From JASHVB01 sp036489395 (GTDB lineage: Bacteria > Pseudomonadota > Alphaproteobacteria > Acetobacterales > Acetobacteraceae): a stretch of 64,000 nt of DNA. The notes beneath the pieces were generated by a model that saw only the letters and a list, made by a program, of their open reading frames with translations, ran no database searches and was not told the DNA's origin. Position 1 is the first letter of the stretch; each line of letters opens with the position of its first letter. Shown here piece after piece: positions 1-8,182 of this stretch. Both the position numbers and the translations under genes were made by a program. The stretch is from the NCBI GenBank assembly GCA_036489395.1, contig DASXFW010000120.1:20842-84841 (forward strand). The letters are read 5' to 3'.

Positions 1-964
1 AGGCGCCAATCATGTCCAAAAGGCGCCGGAACACACGCTCCTGCCGGACGGCACCGGCCTCCAGCATCTCAATCCGGCGCACGAGCGCGTCGTGCGCCAC
101 ACCGCCGCCATTGGCCGCCGCGACCGGCGCGGGGGCGAACATTCCGGCACCGAGGTCCTGACTCAGCTCGCCGGCGGTCATTTCGACCATGGCGCCGGTG
201 ATGGTATGGGCCTCCTCAAGTGAGCCGTACAGCAGCACCCGCGAGCAAAGCGTGTTGATGCGGCGGGGAATGCCGCCGGTGTGGCGGAACACCAGGGCGT
301 ACGCGACGTCCTCCCAATGCGGATCACCCTCCCAGCGGACCATCTTCAACCGGTGCTCGATATAACCGCGCGTCTCAGCCTCGGTCAGCGGTCCCAGATG
401 GTAGGATGCCAGCACCCGCTGGCGAAGTTGCTCGGTATCCGGGCTGGCCAGGGTCGGGCGGAACTGCGGCTGACCGAGCAGGATGGTCTGCAAGGAGGCG
501 CGCCCGTCCACCGTGATATTGGATAGCATGCGCAATTCTTCCAGCGCGGCGAGCGACAGGTTCTGCACCTCGTCCACCACGAGCACGCAGCGGCGGCCGG
601 AGCGGCGCTGGTCCTGCACCATTTGCTCGAACCGGCGCAGCAGCGTCGCCTTGTCCAGGCCCGGCGTGTCGCCCAGCCCGAAATTCGCCATGATCAGACG
701 CAACAGGTCGTCACCCGACACCTGCGTGGTGACGATCCGGGCGATGACGTAGGTGCTGCGGTCGAGTTGCGACCACAATTGTTCCACCAGCGTCGTCTTG
801 CCGGCACCGACTTCGCCGGTGATGACGATGAACCCCTCCTCCTGTGCCAGGCCATAGACCAGATGAGCAATTGCCCGGCTGTGGCCACTGGAGCCGAAGA
901 AAAACCGGCTGTCCGGTGTCAGCAGGAAGGGTATTCCGGAGAAGCGGTAGAACTTTTGGTACAC
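1..964 (-). CDS. XrtA/PEP-CTERM-associated AAA ATPase (3' end outside window)
   Basis: ExeA/GspA-type P-loop ATPase of the family linked to exosortase-A exopolysaccharide loci (TIGR03015-like, from memory). About 321 residues are visible and the frame is still open at base 1, so the C-terminus is missing. The start is GTG at 964, giving an N-terminus VYQKFYRF that matches the usual MYxxFY opening of this family. Walker A is GEVGAGKTT at residues 50-58 (Lys56) and Walker B is LVVDEVQNL. The start lies 9 bp after the stop of the outer-membrane protein gene, so it is the fifth gene of the leftward operon. Family role: energising or regulating export or sorting; the exact function is unproven. 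In comparable loci the next genes are a deacetylase and the exosortase. Confidence 0.9.
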   Translation of the reverse strand, partial: MYQKFYRFSGIPFLLTPDSRFFFGSSGHSRAIAHLVYGLAQEEGFIVITGEVGAGKTTLVEQLWSQLDRSTYVIARIVTTQVSGDDLLRLIMANFGLGDTPGLDKATLLRRFEQMVQDQRRSGRRCVLVVDEVQNLSLAALEELRMLSNITVDGRASLQTILLGQPQFRPTLASPDTEQLRQRVLASYHLGPLTEAETRGYIEHRLKMVRWEGDPHWEDVAYALVFRHTGGIPRRINTLCSRVLLYGSLEEAHTITGAMVEMTAGELSQDLGAGMFAPAPVAAANGGGVAHDALVRRIEMLEAGAVRQERVFRRLLDMIGA

Positions 965-973
965 GATGCCCGT

Positions 974-2674
974 TCAGAACTGTTTGGTTATGCCGACGAT
1001 CACCAGATCCTGGTAGAATGACTCTGCTTGCGTGCTGGCTTCACGGCTGAGGTAGCTGTAGCTGGCGAAGGTGGTGACTGTGTCGCTGAGAGTGTACTGC
1101 AAAGACAGCCGCGCGGCGAGCGATCGTGTACTGCCGGTGGTCCCGAGCGGCGTTCCCGTGCTGTACGACACAAGCGCATTCATGCCGAAATCGGGCGTGA
1201 ACTGGCGCGCCCAGTTGATGGTCGCCGTCCGAGCAGAGTTCCCGGTGGTCGGATTGCCCGCGCCAACCAGTGTCTCGGTCGTCGAAGACACATTGAGCGT
1301 GATCGAGTCCCGGTCGAGCACCGTCGTCGAGCCGAGCGTGAGGGTGCTATAGCGGTAAACGCCGGGCGCCACGCCCAACGCGTTGTTCGCGGCGAACAAC
1401 GTTCCCCCGGTCTGGCTGTTCAGCAGATCCCCGTTATTGCCGACCGCACCCAGATCAAGCTGCCCGGCAACCTGCTCAAGCTGGGTGCCGATGCCGTTCG
1501 TGTAGGAGCCGGTCACCGTCGTGCGGGCGGTCAGCGCATAGCGTCCATTGAACGTCAGGGAATTCGTGCCGTTCTGATGGCCATAGCCTATGGTGATGCT
1601 GCTGTCCTGGTTGGGCGTCCACGTGGTGCCAAAACTCCAGGTCATATCGTCGAGGTTCAAACGGTTCGCGCCCGAGTAATCGACATATTCCCAGCCGAGC
1701 GTACCGTACACGCTGATGCTGCTGTTGATTGCATAGTCGATGCGGTTGCTGCCGATGTCCCGCGTGGAGGTTCCGCCGCCGGCGCCGGACGATTTGGTTT
1801 GCGTCGCATTCGCCGACGCGGTGTCCCGCAACTTGCCGAAACGCTGGCCCGATGTGAAAGTTGCGGTCTCCTCGAGGATCGTTTCCTCCAGATCATCCGC
1901 GCCGCTCGCCAGGAGCGGAATTGGAGCAAAGCCCGTCGTCTCCTCGCTGCTCGATTGGTTCAGCGAAACACCGAGCTTGCCATCGCCGTAATCCCCGAAA
2001 TGGTGCAGCAGATAGGGCGACACGGTGAGGCTGGTGGTAAGCGAACGGTTCTCCTTGGACAACCCGAGCTGATCCGTTCCGGTCAAAGTGCCTGCCGTGA
2101 TGGGGCCGATACCGGCCTGACCGAGGCCGCCCAGGCCGCCAATGCCCCCCTCAGTCGCCTGCGAGCCGGACACGCCGCGCACATCCACGAACAGAGCATC
2201 CTGCACCGCGGTGATCAGCCCATCGGCATTGAACTGCTGGGTCAGGACGTTCTGCGACCCCTCCTTCACATGCATCTCAACGGTCGGCTGGTAATCCAAC
2301 CGGATCTGGATGCGGGGAAGATCGCCAAGTATCGACACCCCAGGCGCCAGAACCGTGATCAGGTCCGCTTTGCGCGGCGCCGACTCCTCCAGAACGTTGT
2401 CGTCGAATTGTTCCTCCAGGCTGACCCGCGGCAGGATGGTCCAGCCGGCCCCGGCCGACGCAAAACCGGAGAGAAGCTGCATCTGGTGCTGCAGATCCGC
2501 CACGTCGGGCTGCGCCAGATCGGCACCCATCGGCACCACTCCCGGATTGGTCGGATCGGCCACGGGAAACGCCGCGGCGCCGCCGCATTGCAGTACCCAG
2601 CCGGCCATCGCGAAACCCGCCGAGCGCATTACCAGCCGACGCAGCTTGGTTGCGGCTGTCGGCCTGAATCGCAC
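974..2674 (-). CDS. PEP-CTERM-system outer-membrane beta-barrel protein
   Basis: Likely outer-membrane barrel of the exopolysaccharide exporter (TIGR03016/EpsL-like). The protein has an N-terminal signal (KLRR followed by a hydrophobic stretch ending GGAAAFPVA). The rest is rich in alternating polar/hydrophobic strands with many Gly, Ser, Thr and Asn, and it ends in a terminal Phe (GITKQF), typical of barrels. The start is uncertain. The frame is open from a GTG at 2713 that overlaps the upstream kinase gene, a GTG at 2674 lies just after the kinase stop and gives a conventional signal peptide of 566 aa total, and an ATG at 2629 is also possible. I chose 2674 because it avoids overlap and keeps the basic n-region. 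Fourth gene of the leftward operon. Confidence 0.85.
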   Translation of the reverse strand: MRFRPTAATKLRRLVMRSAGFAMAGWVLQCGGAAAFPVADPTNPGVVPMGADLAQPDVADLQHQMQLLSGFASAGAGWTILPRVSLEEQFDDNVLEESAPRKADLITVLAPGVSILGDLPRIQIRLDYQPTVEMHVKEGSQNVLTQQFNADGLITAVQDALFVDVRGVSGSQATEGGIGGLGGLGQAGIGPITAGTLTGTDQLGLSKENRSLTTSLTVSPYLLHHFGDYGDGKLGVSLNQSSSEETTGFAPIPLLASGADDLEETILEETATFTSGQRFGKLRDTASANATQTKSSGAGGGTSTRDIGSNRIDYAINSSISVYGTLGWEYVDYSGANRLNLDDMTWSFGTTWTPNQDSSITIGYGHQNGTNSLTFNGRYALTARTTVTGSYTNGIGTQLEQVAGQLDLGAVGNNGDLLNSQTGGTLFAANNALGVAPGVYRYSTLTLGSTTVLDRDSITLNVSSTTETLVGAGNPTTGNSARTATINWARQFTPDFGMNALVSYSTGTPLGTTGSTRSLAARLSLQYTLSDTVTTFASYSYLSREASTQAESFYQDLVIVGITKQF

Positions 2675-2684
2675 GCGGAACGCG

Positions 2685-3689
2685 TCAGGACGAGTAGTAC
2701 GAGGAGTAGGCACCGAACGTGTAACGCGACGAAAGCTGCTGCTTGTTCAGCACCAGGGCGATGGAGGGGCAGGCCTGGATCAGATCGAGCGAGGCCTCGA
2801 TCTCATCGCGCTGCGTCCGTTCGGCTTCCACAACAAAAAGCACCTGCCCGACCACCGGGGCCAGCACCGCCGGATCGCTGGTGGAAAGACAGGGCGGCGC
2901 GTCGAGGATCAGCAACCGATCAGAATAGCGCCGGCCGAGGCTTTGGATCAGCCGCGCCATCTCCCGCGAGGAGAAGAGGGTCGGGCTGCGCTCACGCTCC
3001 CGCCCGATCGGCAGGATGGACAGGCGTTCGATCGGCGTGCGCACGATCATGGGCGCGGGATCAAGCTTGGCATTGGCCGCGAGGTCGAGCAGACCGGGTG
3101 CGTCCGCCAGGCCCATCGGATAGCAAATCGAATCGCGCTTCGAGTCAGCATCGACCAGTAGCACGTGGTGGTCGCCCTGGCGCGCGATGCTGCCGGCGAG
3201 GTTGATGGAGGTGAAGCTTTTTCCCTCGCCGGGCCGCGCGCTGGTGACCATCAGCAGGTTGCTGTAGCCGGGTTCGACGCCGGCTGTGGCGAAGGCGTTG
3301 CGCAGAATCTGCCGCTGCACCAGACGGAATTCCTCGGAGATGCGGCTGCGCGTGCGCGACCAATCGACCATGCCGGCACGCTCCAACGCCACCGAGTCAA
3401 CCGACCCGGAACCGACCGTCAGTTCAGGTCCGGTGCCGGTGGACGCCGGGCCGTGCAGGTTGGTCGGCCGGTCAAGTCCGTCCAGCGTGGCAATTCGATC
3501 GAGCACGGCGACCGACCCGGGGCCGCCGTCGCTGGAAAACGCTCCGGCACCGCTGCCGCCGGGATGTTCCCCGCCGCCGGTACGGCCGCGGTCCCCGAGC
3601 AGGTTCGCGGCTGAATCATCCAGCGCGCCGGACTGCAACAGGCGTTCGGCAACACGCTCAACGAGGTGGGTGGACTTGGGACCGAGCAT
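2685..3689 (-). CDS. Exopolysaccharide tyrosine-autokinase-like P-loop ATPase (CpsD/EpsG type)
   Basis: BY-kinase-type ATPase (TIGR03018-like) that normally partners the Wzz-type chain-length protein to control polymerisation and export. 334 aa. Residues 1-120 are a variable linker, then Walker A SARPGEGKS (Lys157), Walker A' LLVDADSKRDS and Walker B LLILDAPP. The extreme C-terminus carries a tyrosine cluster (RYTFGAYSSYYSS), the usual autophosphorylation tail. The ATG abuts the stop of the chain-length gene (TGAATG), indicating translational coupling. The split arrangement, with a separate membrane activator and cytoplasmic kinase, is as in Gram-positive CpsC/CpsD. Confidence 0.93.
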   Translation of the reverse strand: MLGPKSTHLVERVAERLLQSGALDDSAANLLGDRGRTGGGEHPGGSGAGAFSSDGGPGSVAVLDRIATLDGLDRPTNLHGPASTGTGPELTVGSGSVDSVALERAGMVDWSRTRSRISEEFRLVQRQILRNAFATAGVEPGYSNLLMVTSARPGEGKSFTSINLAGSIARQGDHHVLLVDADSKRDSICYPMGLADAPGLLDLAANAKLDPAPMIVRTPIERLSILPIGRERERSPTLFSSREMARLIQSLGRRYSDRLLILDAPPCLSTSDPAVLAPVVGQVLFVVEAERTQRDEIEASLDLIQACPSIALVLNKQQLSSRYTFGAYSSYYSS

Positions 3690-5258
3690 TCAGATCAGCG
3701 CCGCCGAACGGAGTATGTGCACGACAAGTCCTCCATAGACGCCCACGAGGACCACGAGGGCGATACCGAATCGCGCCACAACCATCAACCGCTGGCGCAG
3801 CGGGGCAAGCCCCAGGACCGATATGCCGCCAAGCACCGGCAGCCCGAGGTTGCGCAAATCATCGACCGTAGAGAAGGAGCGATCCAACTGGCCGAACAAC
3901 ACGGTCACGCCGAGACCGCCGCCCAGGCCCGCGAGCAACACGCCGGTCACCAGCAGCATCCGGTTAGGCGCCACCGGCAGGCGCGGCGTGTCCGGCGGAT
4001 CGACGATCTGCAGCTTCACCTTGTCGGCCTGGGTATCGGCGGCCTGAGCGATGTTGGCTGCCTGCAAGCGACCGAGCAGCTCCTCATAGTTCTTGCGTAG
4101 CACCGAATAGTCGCGGTCCATGTTTTCGTATTCGGCAATCAGGCCCGGCTGCTCGTGCTGAATCTTCTCCAGCTTGTCACGATAGGCGACTGCGTCGTCG
4201 CGCTGCCGCTGCAGGGCGACGACCTGGGTATCCGCCTCGATCAGCTTGACCTTCAACTGGTCGTACACTGGGCTTGGCACGGTGCGCTTGTTGTCAGGCA
4301 ACGGCTGATCCGCGCCAGGGGCGGCACCAGCAGCCTTCGCCGGCTTCGCGTCCTGCTGCTGCGTCTTCAGGAACTCGATCAGTTTCTTCTGCGCGATAAC
4401 GTCCGGATGGTCGTCGGTATCCTTCAGCATCAGCATGCGAAGTTGTTCTTCCGCCTGCTCCAGCGGCGTGCGCACGACCTGCGGCTGCTGCAAGGCCTGC
4501 AACTGCGGTGGCACGTCCACCACCAGCATCGCCGGAGTGCTCTCGACCTCCCGTTTCAGCGCATCGCGTGAGACGATTGCGTCCTGCAGCTTGCCGTCGA
4601 GCGACGTGGCGTTGGTGCGCGCTGCTTCCAGGGCCGGGACCGATGGATTCTCGGTCGAGGGCAGGATGTCGATATACCGCGCGCGGAAATCGGCGCGCTG
4701 CTTCTCCGACGAGCGAAGCTGCTGCTCGTACGATGAAATCTGGTGCTCCAGGAACCGGCGGGCATTCTCCATGTCCGACCGATTGCTGCCGGTCGCCGCC
4801 TCCACGAAGATGGTCAGCAGGGTCTGCACCACGTCGTGCGCCATCTTCGGGTTGGCGTCGCGGTAGTTGATGGTGAACAGGTTCTTGGTCTGCGGGGTGA
4901 CGCGGATCGTATTGCCGAGGTGCTGGATCAGTCGCTCCCGGTCGCTCGGGCTGTTGATGGTCAGGTCAAGGTCGGTCTTGGAGACCAGCTTCTCGAGGTT
5001 CGGGCGGCTGAGCAAGGTGCGCTGGAGGATTTCGAGCTCGGTGGTGGGGGATGACTCGGCGGCAATGCCCTTCAGCAGCGGGGTCAGGATGGCGTCGGCA
5101 TCAACATAGAGACGGGCGCTCGATTCAAACTGGTTCGGGATCATGTACACGCCGACCCAGCCTACGCCGCAGATCAGCCATGCGACGACCACGCCCAACC
5201 AGCGGCGCCGCCAGGCGGCCCGCAAGTACTGCTCCAACAGGATGCGGATGTTATCCAT
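3690..5258 (-). CDS. XrtA-system polysaccharide chain-length determinant (Wzz/EpsF-like)
   Basis: Inner-membrane polysaccharide co-polymerase (TIGR03007-like). 522 aa, with TM1 near residues 20-38 (VVVAWLICGVGWVGVYM), a long periplasmic coiled-coil-rich region, and a second TM segment near residues 430-450. A further hydrophobic segment lies close to the C-terminus. The N-terminal Wzz domain (SARLYVDADAILTPL) is well preserved. The ATG at 5258 is preceded by GGAG at good spacing. It sits 73 bp after the export lipoprotein gene and directly adjoins the kinase gene, which it should regulate. Confidence 0.93.
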   Translation of the reverse strand: MDNIRILLEQYLRAAWRRRWLGVVVAWLICGVGWVGVYMIPNQFESSARLYVDADAILTPLLKGIAAESSPTTELEILQRTLLSRPNLEKLVSKTDLDLTINSPSDRERLIQHLGNTIRVTPQTKNLFTINYRDANPKMAHDVVQTLLTIFVEAATGSNRSDMENARRFLEHQISSYEQQLRSSEKQRADFRARYIDILPSTENPSVPALEAARTNATSLDGKLQDAIVSRDALKREVESTPAMLVVDVPPQLQALQQPQVVRTPLEQAEEQLRMLMLKDTDDHPDVIAQKKLIEFLKTQQQDAKPAKAAGAAPGADQPLPDNKRTVPSPVYDQLKVKLIEADTQVVALQRQRDDAVAYRDKLEKIQHEQPGLIAEYENMDRDYSVLRKNYEELLGRLQAANIAQAADTQADKVKLQIVDPPDTPRLPVAPNRMLLVTGVLLAGLGGGLGVTVLFGQLDRSFSTVDDLRNLGLPVLGGISVLGLAPLRQRLMVVARFGIALVVLVGVYGGLVVHILRSAALI

Positions 5259-5331
5259 GCGTCTCCACCGTAGGCCAGATCACCCGAGGCCGGTTGCACC
5301 GTAAGCCAGTCTGCGCCGCAGAACCAGAATT

Positions 5332-6000
5332 TCAGAACCAGGATTGCGGAATGATCAGCGTGTCGCCGGGCTCCATGGCGACGTTCTGGCTGATATCCCC
5401 ATGGTTCAGCAGGTCGTTCAGCTTGACGTGGATCATCTCCTCCTTGCCCTTAGCATCGTGCCGAACGATTACCGCCCGGTTACCGGCGGCATATTTCGTC
5501 AGCCCCTTGGTGGCGATCATCACGTCCAGCAGGGTCATGCTGTCCCGATAGGGTATGGCGATCGGGTCGGTTGCTTCGCCGATCACCCGGATCTGACGGT
5601 TGGGCGGCCCGACGAAGCTGCGGACGATTACCGTCACGACCGGGTCCTTGATGTACTTCTTGAGCCGGCCCTCGATGTCGCGGGCGAGTTGGGTAGGCGT
5701 CTTGCCGGCGGCGACAATGTCCTCGATCAGCGGCACCGAGATCCGGCCATCCGGGCGGACCGCTACGCCGCCCTCGCTGAGGTCGGGATTGCGATAGACG
5801 AAAACGCTGAGGTCGTCCCCGGCGCCGATCACGTAGTCCGCCGACTGGACGTCCTTGTCGTGCTTTTCCGCTTTCACCACGGACGAGGCGCTGACGTTGG
5901 TGGCCGCCGCGCCGGAGCCGCCCCCCGAACAAGCGGCGAGTGGCAGGACGAAAGCCGACAACGAGACGAAGAGCATCAAGGCACGCCGGATCATAGCCAC
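5332..6000 (-). CDS. Polysaccharide export lipoprotein (Wza-like, XrtA system)
   Basis: Periplasmic/outer-membrane polysaccharide export protein with Poly_export and SLBB-type domains (TIGR03027-like). 222 aa. The N-terminus is a lipoprotein signal with lipobox LAAC at about residues 22-25, followed by a Gly/Ser/Ala-rich linker. The core contains YVIGAGDDLSVFVY and DGRISVPLIEDI, the classic Poly_export signature, and the C-terminus has PGDTLIIPQSWF. The first codon is GTG (6000) with GAGG upstream; an in-frame ATG two codons later (5994) is an alternative. First gene of the leftward operon, with tRNA-Val immediately upstream on the same strand. Confidence 0.93.
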   Translation of the reverse strand: MAMIRRALMLFVSLSAFVLPLAACSGGGSGAAATNVSASSVVKAEKHDKDVQSADYVIGAGDDLSVFVYRNPDLSEGGVAVRPDGRISVPLIEDIVAAGKTPTQLARDIEGRLKKYIKDPVVTVIVRSFVGPPNRQIRVIGEATDPIAIPYRDSMTLLDVMIATKGLTKYAAGNRAVIVRHDAKGKEEMIHVKLNDLLNHGDISQNVAMEPGDTLIIPQSWF

Positions 6001-6038
6001 GCTGACCTCGAAACATGATAGAGAGAGAACGATCGATT

Positions 6039-6112
6039 TGGTAGGCGCGGAAGGAATCGAACCCCCTCTTCTGCCACGTAAAGGCAGCGCTCTGCCAATG
6101 AGCTACGCGCCT
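6039..6112 (-). tRNA. tRNA-Val (anticodon TAC), CCA encoded
   Basis: The reverse strand folds as a full cloverleaf: acceptor AGGCGCG pairs with CGCGCCT, the D arm is GCTC/GAGC, the anticodon stem is CTGCC/GGCAG with loop TTTACGT (anticodon TAC), the T arm is GGGGG/CCTTC with loop TTCGATT, and it ends ACCA. A35, C36 and discriminator A73 are the valine identity bases. The T stem contains two G-U pairs, and position 37 is G rather than the commoner A. It lies 38 bp upstream of the export lipoprotein gene on the same strand. Confidence 0.93.
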
Positions 6113-6559
6113 CCGCACGGCCGCCGCAACCGAAATCAATGGTGGCACCGGCTCTTCCAATCGTGATAAGTCCATACCACTGAGGCGCGGATCAGGCAAC
6201 ACGTGTATCATAAACGTGTCTCGCGTCCGGGTAGGATGAGCATCGAGAGTAAACGCATAAGTTGTGTTAGCCCCCGGCCTGCCTTTGACCACATCAGACG
6301 CGCACAGCATGACTTTTCGGATTTCGCGCATGCGGAAAGCCGCAGAAACCAAAGTGTCAGAATTGATTGCCTACCCTGGCCCCGAACAACCGAGTGGCAT
6401 GCCAATGTCTGCTAAATTTCTGGACATCAGGTCGGTTATCCGCTATCGGCTCGGTTCCGCGAGCAGCCGCACAGAGATGCGCGAGCAGCCTGGCGGGGGG
6501 GAAAGCGGCCTTGCGCATGAACCAGTCCATGGAGGGCCGATGACCGTAGGGAGTGCTGG
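6113..6559. other. 447-bp gene-free region between tRNA-Val and the sugar transferase
   Basis: No credible coding sequence: the short frames here have no homology I recognise and no ribosome site. The region must hold the promoter of tRNA-Val (leftward) and of the sugar transferase (rightward). PrsR is a sigma-54 activator, so I searched by eye for a TGGCAC-N5-TTGC element and found no convincing match with correct spacing. The stretch 6200-6400 is more AT-rich than its surroundings. Confidence 0.5.
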
Positions 6560-7918
6560 ATGACGCGCGTCCTTGCTCACTACGTGTCGGTCGAAACCGC
6601 CGCGCTCGGTGTCTTCGAACTGGCGCTGTCCTTCCTTATCATCGACGTCCTGCTCAACGCGTTCGGCGGCATCGAAGTGCTGGGCGCCAGCAGCGCGGTT
6701 GTTGCCGGCGACGCGACGGCGCTGGCGGCCCTGCTCGCCCTGACCACCGCCGGCATCGCCGCAACGATCGGTCTGTATCGTCCGGAAATCTGCCTCGAAC
6801 GCCGCCGCACCCTCGTCGCCGCGCTTACCGCCGGTATCGTCGCCTTCCCGGTCCTCCTGCTCGTCAGCAACGGTTACCAGATCCGCTTGACCGCCCCGGT
6901 CATGGTGAAGCTGGCCGGGCTGCTGATCGTCTGCCAGACCGGCATCCTGCTCACCCATCTCGCGTTCGCCGCCGTCGTCCCTCGCGGCGGCATGGTCCGC
7001 CGTGTCCTGGTCGTGGGGTCCGGCCGCCGCGCCAACCGCCTGATGGAGATGTTGCGCACCCGCCGCGGCCGCTTGTTCGTGCCGGTCGAAGCGCCCACCG
7101 ATGGCCTGCCCCTCACGCCCGCGGCTCTGCGAGGCCAGAAGATCTGGGGCGTGGTCCTCGCCTCCGACGACGTGGCCGGCCAGCCGCCGCTGACCCTGCT
7201 CGACAGCAAGCTGCGCGGCGTCCGCGTGCTCAGCGACACCGCATTCTGCGAGCTGCATCTCGGCCGCATCGACCTCGACACCATCGACGCCAACTGGATG
7301 CTGTGCGCCGACGGCTTCGTGCACGGCCGGATTGCCAATGCGACCAAGCGGGCGCTCGACCTTCTGGTCAGCATGGTCCTGCTGGTGCTGACCCTGCCGG
7401 TCATGCTGGCGACCGCGATGTTGATCCGCCTCGGCAGTCCCGGACCAGTGTTCTATCGCCAGCAACGCGTCGGCCTGCACGGCGAGATCTTCACTCTGTA
7501 CAAGTTCCGCAGCATGACGGTGGACGCCGAGACCGGCGGCAAGCCTCGATGGGCCCAGCAGCGCGATCCGCGCATCACCTGGATCGGCAGCTTCGTCCGC
7601 CCCATGCGCATCGACGAGTTGCCGCAGCTTTTCAACGTATTGCTCGGCCAGATGAGCGTTATCGGTCCGCGCCCGGAACGGCCTCACTTCGTCGAACAAT
7701 TGTCGCACGCCATCCCGTTCTACCAGGAGCGGTCGTATGTAAAGCCGGGCATCACCGGATGGGCCCAGGTCAATTACCCATATGGTGCCTCGGTAGAAGA
7801 CGCCCGGGAAAAGCTCTCCTACGACCTTTACTATGTGAAGAACCGCAGCCTGCTGATCGATCTGCTCATCCTCGTGTCAACCGTGCGGGTGATCCTGCTG
7901 CGTGAGGGCGCGCGCTGA
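6560..7918 (+). CDS. Undecaprenyl-phosphate sugar phosphotransferase, XrtA/PEP-CTERM type
   Basis: Polyprenyl glycosylphosphotransferase that would start the exopolysaccharide repeat by moving a sugar-1-phosphate to undecaprenyl phosphate (TIGR03013-like). 452 aa, with four predicted TM segments in the first 140 residues, a CoA-binding-like middle domain (VLVVGSGRRANRL), a fifth TM segment near residues 265-290, and then the catalytic bacterial sugar transferase domain with GPVFYRQQRVG, FTLYKFRSM, DELPQLFNVLLG and IGPRPERP. The ATG at 6560 follows GGGAG. It is the first gene of the rightward half of the locus, divergent from the export operon. Confidence 0.95.
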   Translation: MTRVLAHYVSVETAALGVFELALSFLIIDVLLNAFGGIEVLGASSAVVAGDATALAALLALTTAGIAATIGLYRPEICLERRRTLVAALTAGIVAFPVLLLVSNGYQIRLTAPVMVKLAGLLIVCQTGILLTHLAFAAVVPRGGMVRRVLVVGSGRRANRLMEMLRTRRGRLFVPVEAPTDGLPLTPAALRGQKIWGVVLASDDVAGQPPLTLLDSKLRGVRVLSDTAFCELHLGRIDLDTIDANWMLCADGFVHGRIANATKRALDLLVSMVLLVLTLPVMLATAMLIRLGSPGPVFYRQQRVGLHGEIFTLYKFRSMTVDAETGGKPRWAQQRDPRITWIGSFVRPMRIDELPQLFNVLLGQMSVIGPRPERPHFVEQLSHAIPFYQERSYVKPGITGWAQVNYPYGASVEDAREKLSYDLYYVKNRSLLIDLLILVSTVRVILLREGAR

Positions 7919-7944
7919 CCCCCCATCGATGAAACTGCGGCTTC

Positions 7945-8136
7945 CTGTCATTGCGAACGGCTCCGAGTGCAACAAAATTTCTCCCCTTCCATTGTGGGGG
8001 GGAACTTGCCTGGACGGTTCATCCCTGGCGAGAAACAACGACCTCGGCATCATCACCGCGACAGCGGGGACCCATGCCGCCCCGGATCAAGTCCGGGGTA
8101 GGCTCCCGGTCACCGCTTTCGCCGGGATGACGAACA
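7945..8136. repeat. Repeat remnants upstream of prsK
   Basis: The stretch starts with CTGTCATTGCGA, the end sequence of the modular repeats found elsewhere in this window, followed by a fragment of the C/G-rich palindrome module (about 7980-8005). It then passes into a different repeat with hairpin CCCCGGA/TCCGGGG at 8080-8098 and GCCGGGATGAC. It looks like a decayed mixture of two repeat families. No coding sequence. Confidence 0.6.
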
Positions 8137-8182
8137 GCCTGGGTGCAGCGCCAATGCCGGCAATCCGCTATAGGTTCGCCGC

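Noticed and set aside
1028..3205. A 725-residue plus-strand frame
   Set aside because: Shadow of the outer-membrane protein and kinase genes on the other strand; composition is Arg/Ala/Gly-rich and it crosses a gene boundary.
6139..6160. TGGCACCGGCT... as a sigma-54 promoter for the sugar transferase
   Set aside because: The -24-like TGGCAC is not followed by GC at the required 10-base spacing, and it lies about 400 bp from the start codon.
6443..7708. 421-residue minus frame opposite the sugar transferase
   Set aside because: Antisense shadow with His/Gln/Asp-rich low-complexity composition.
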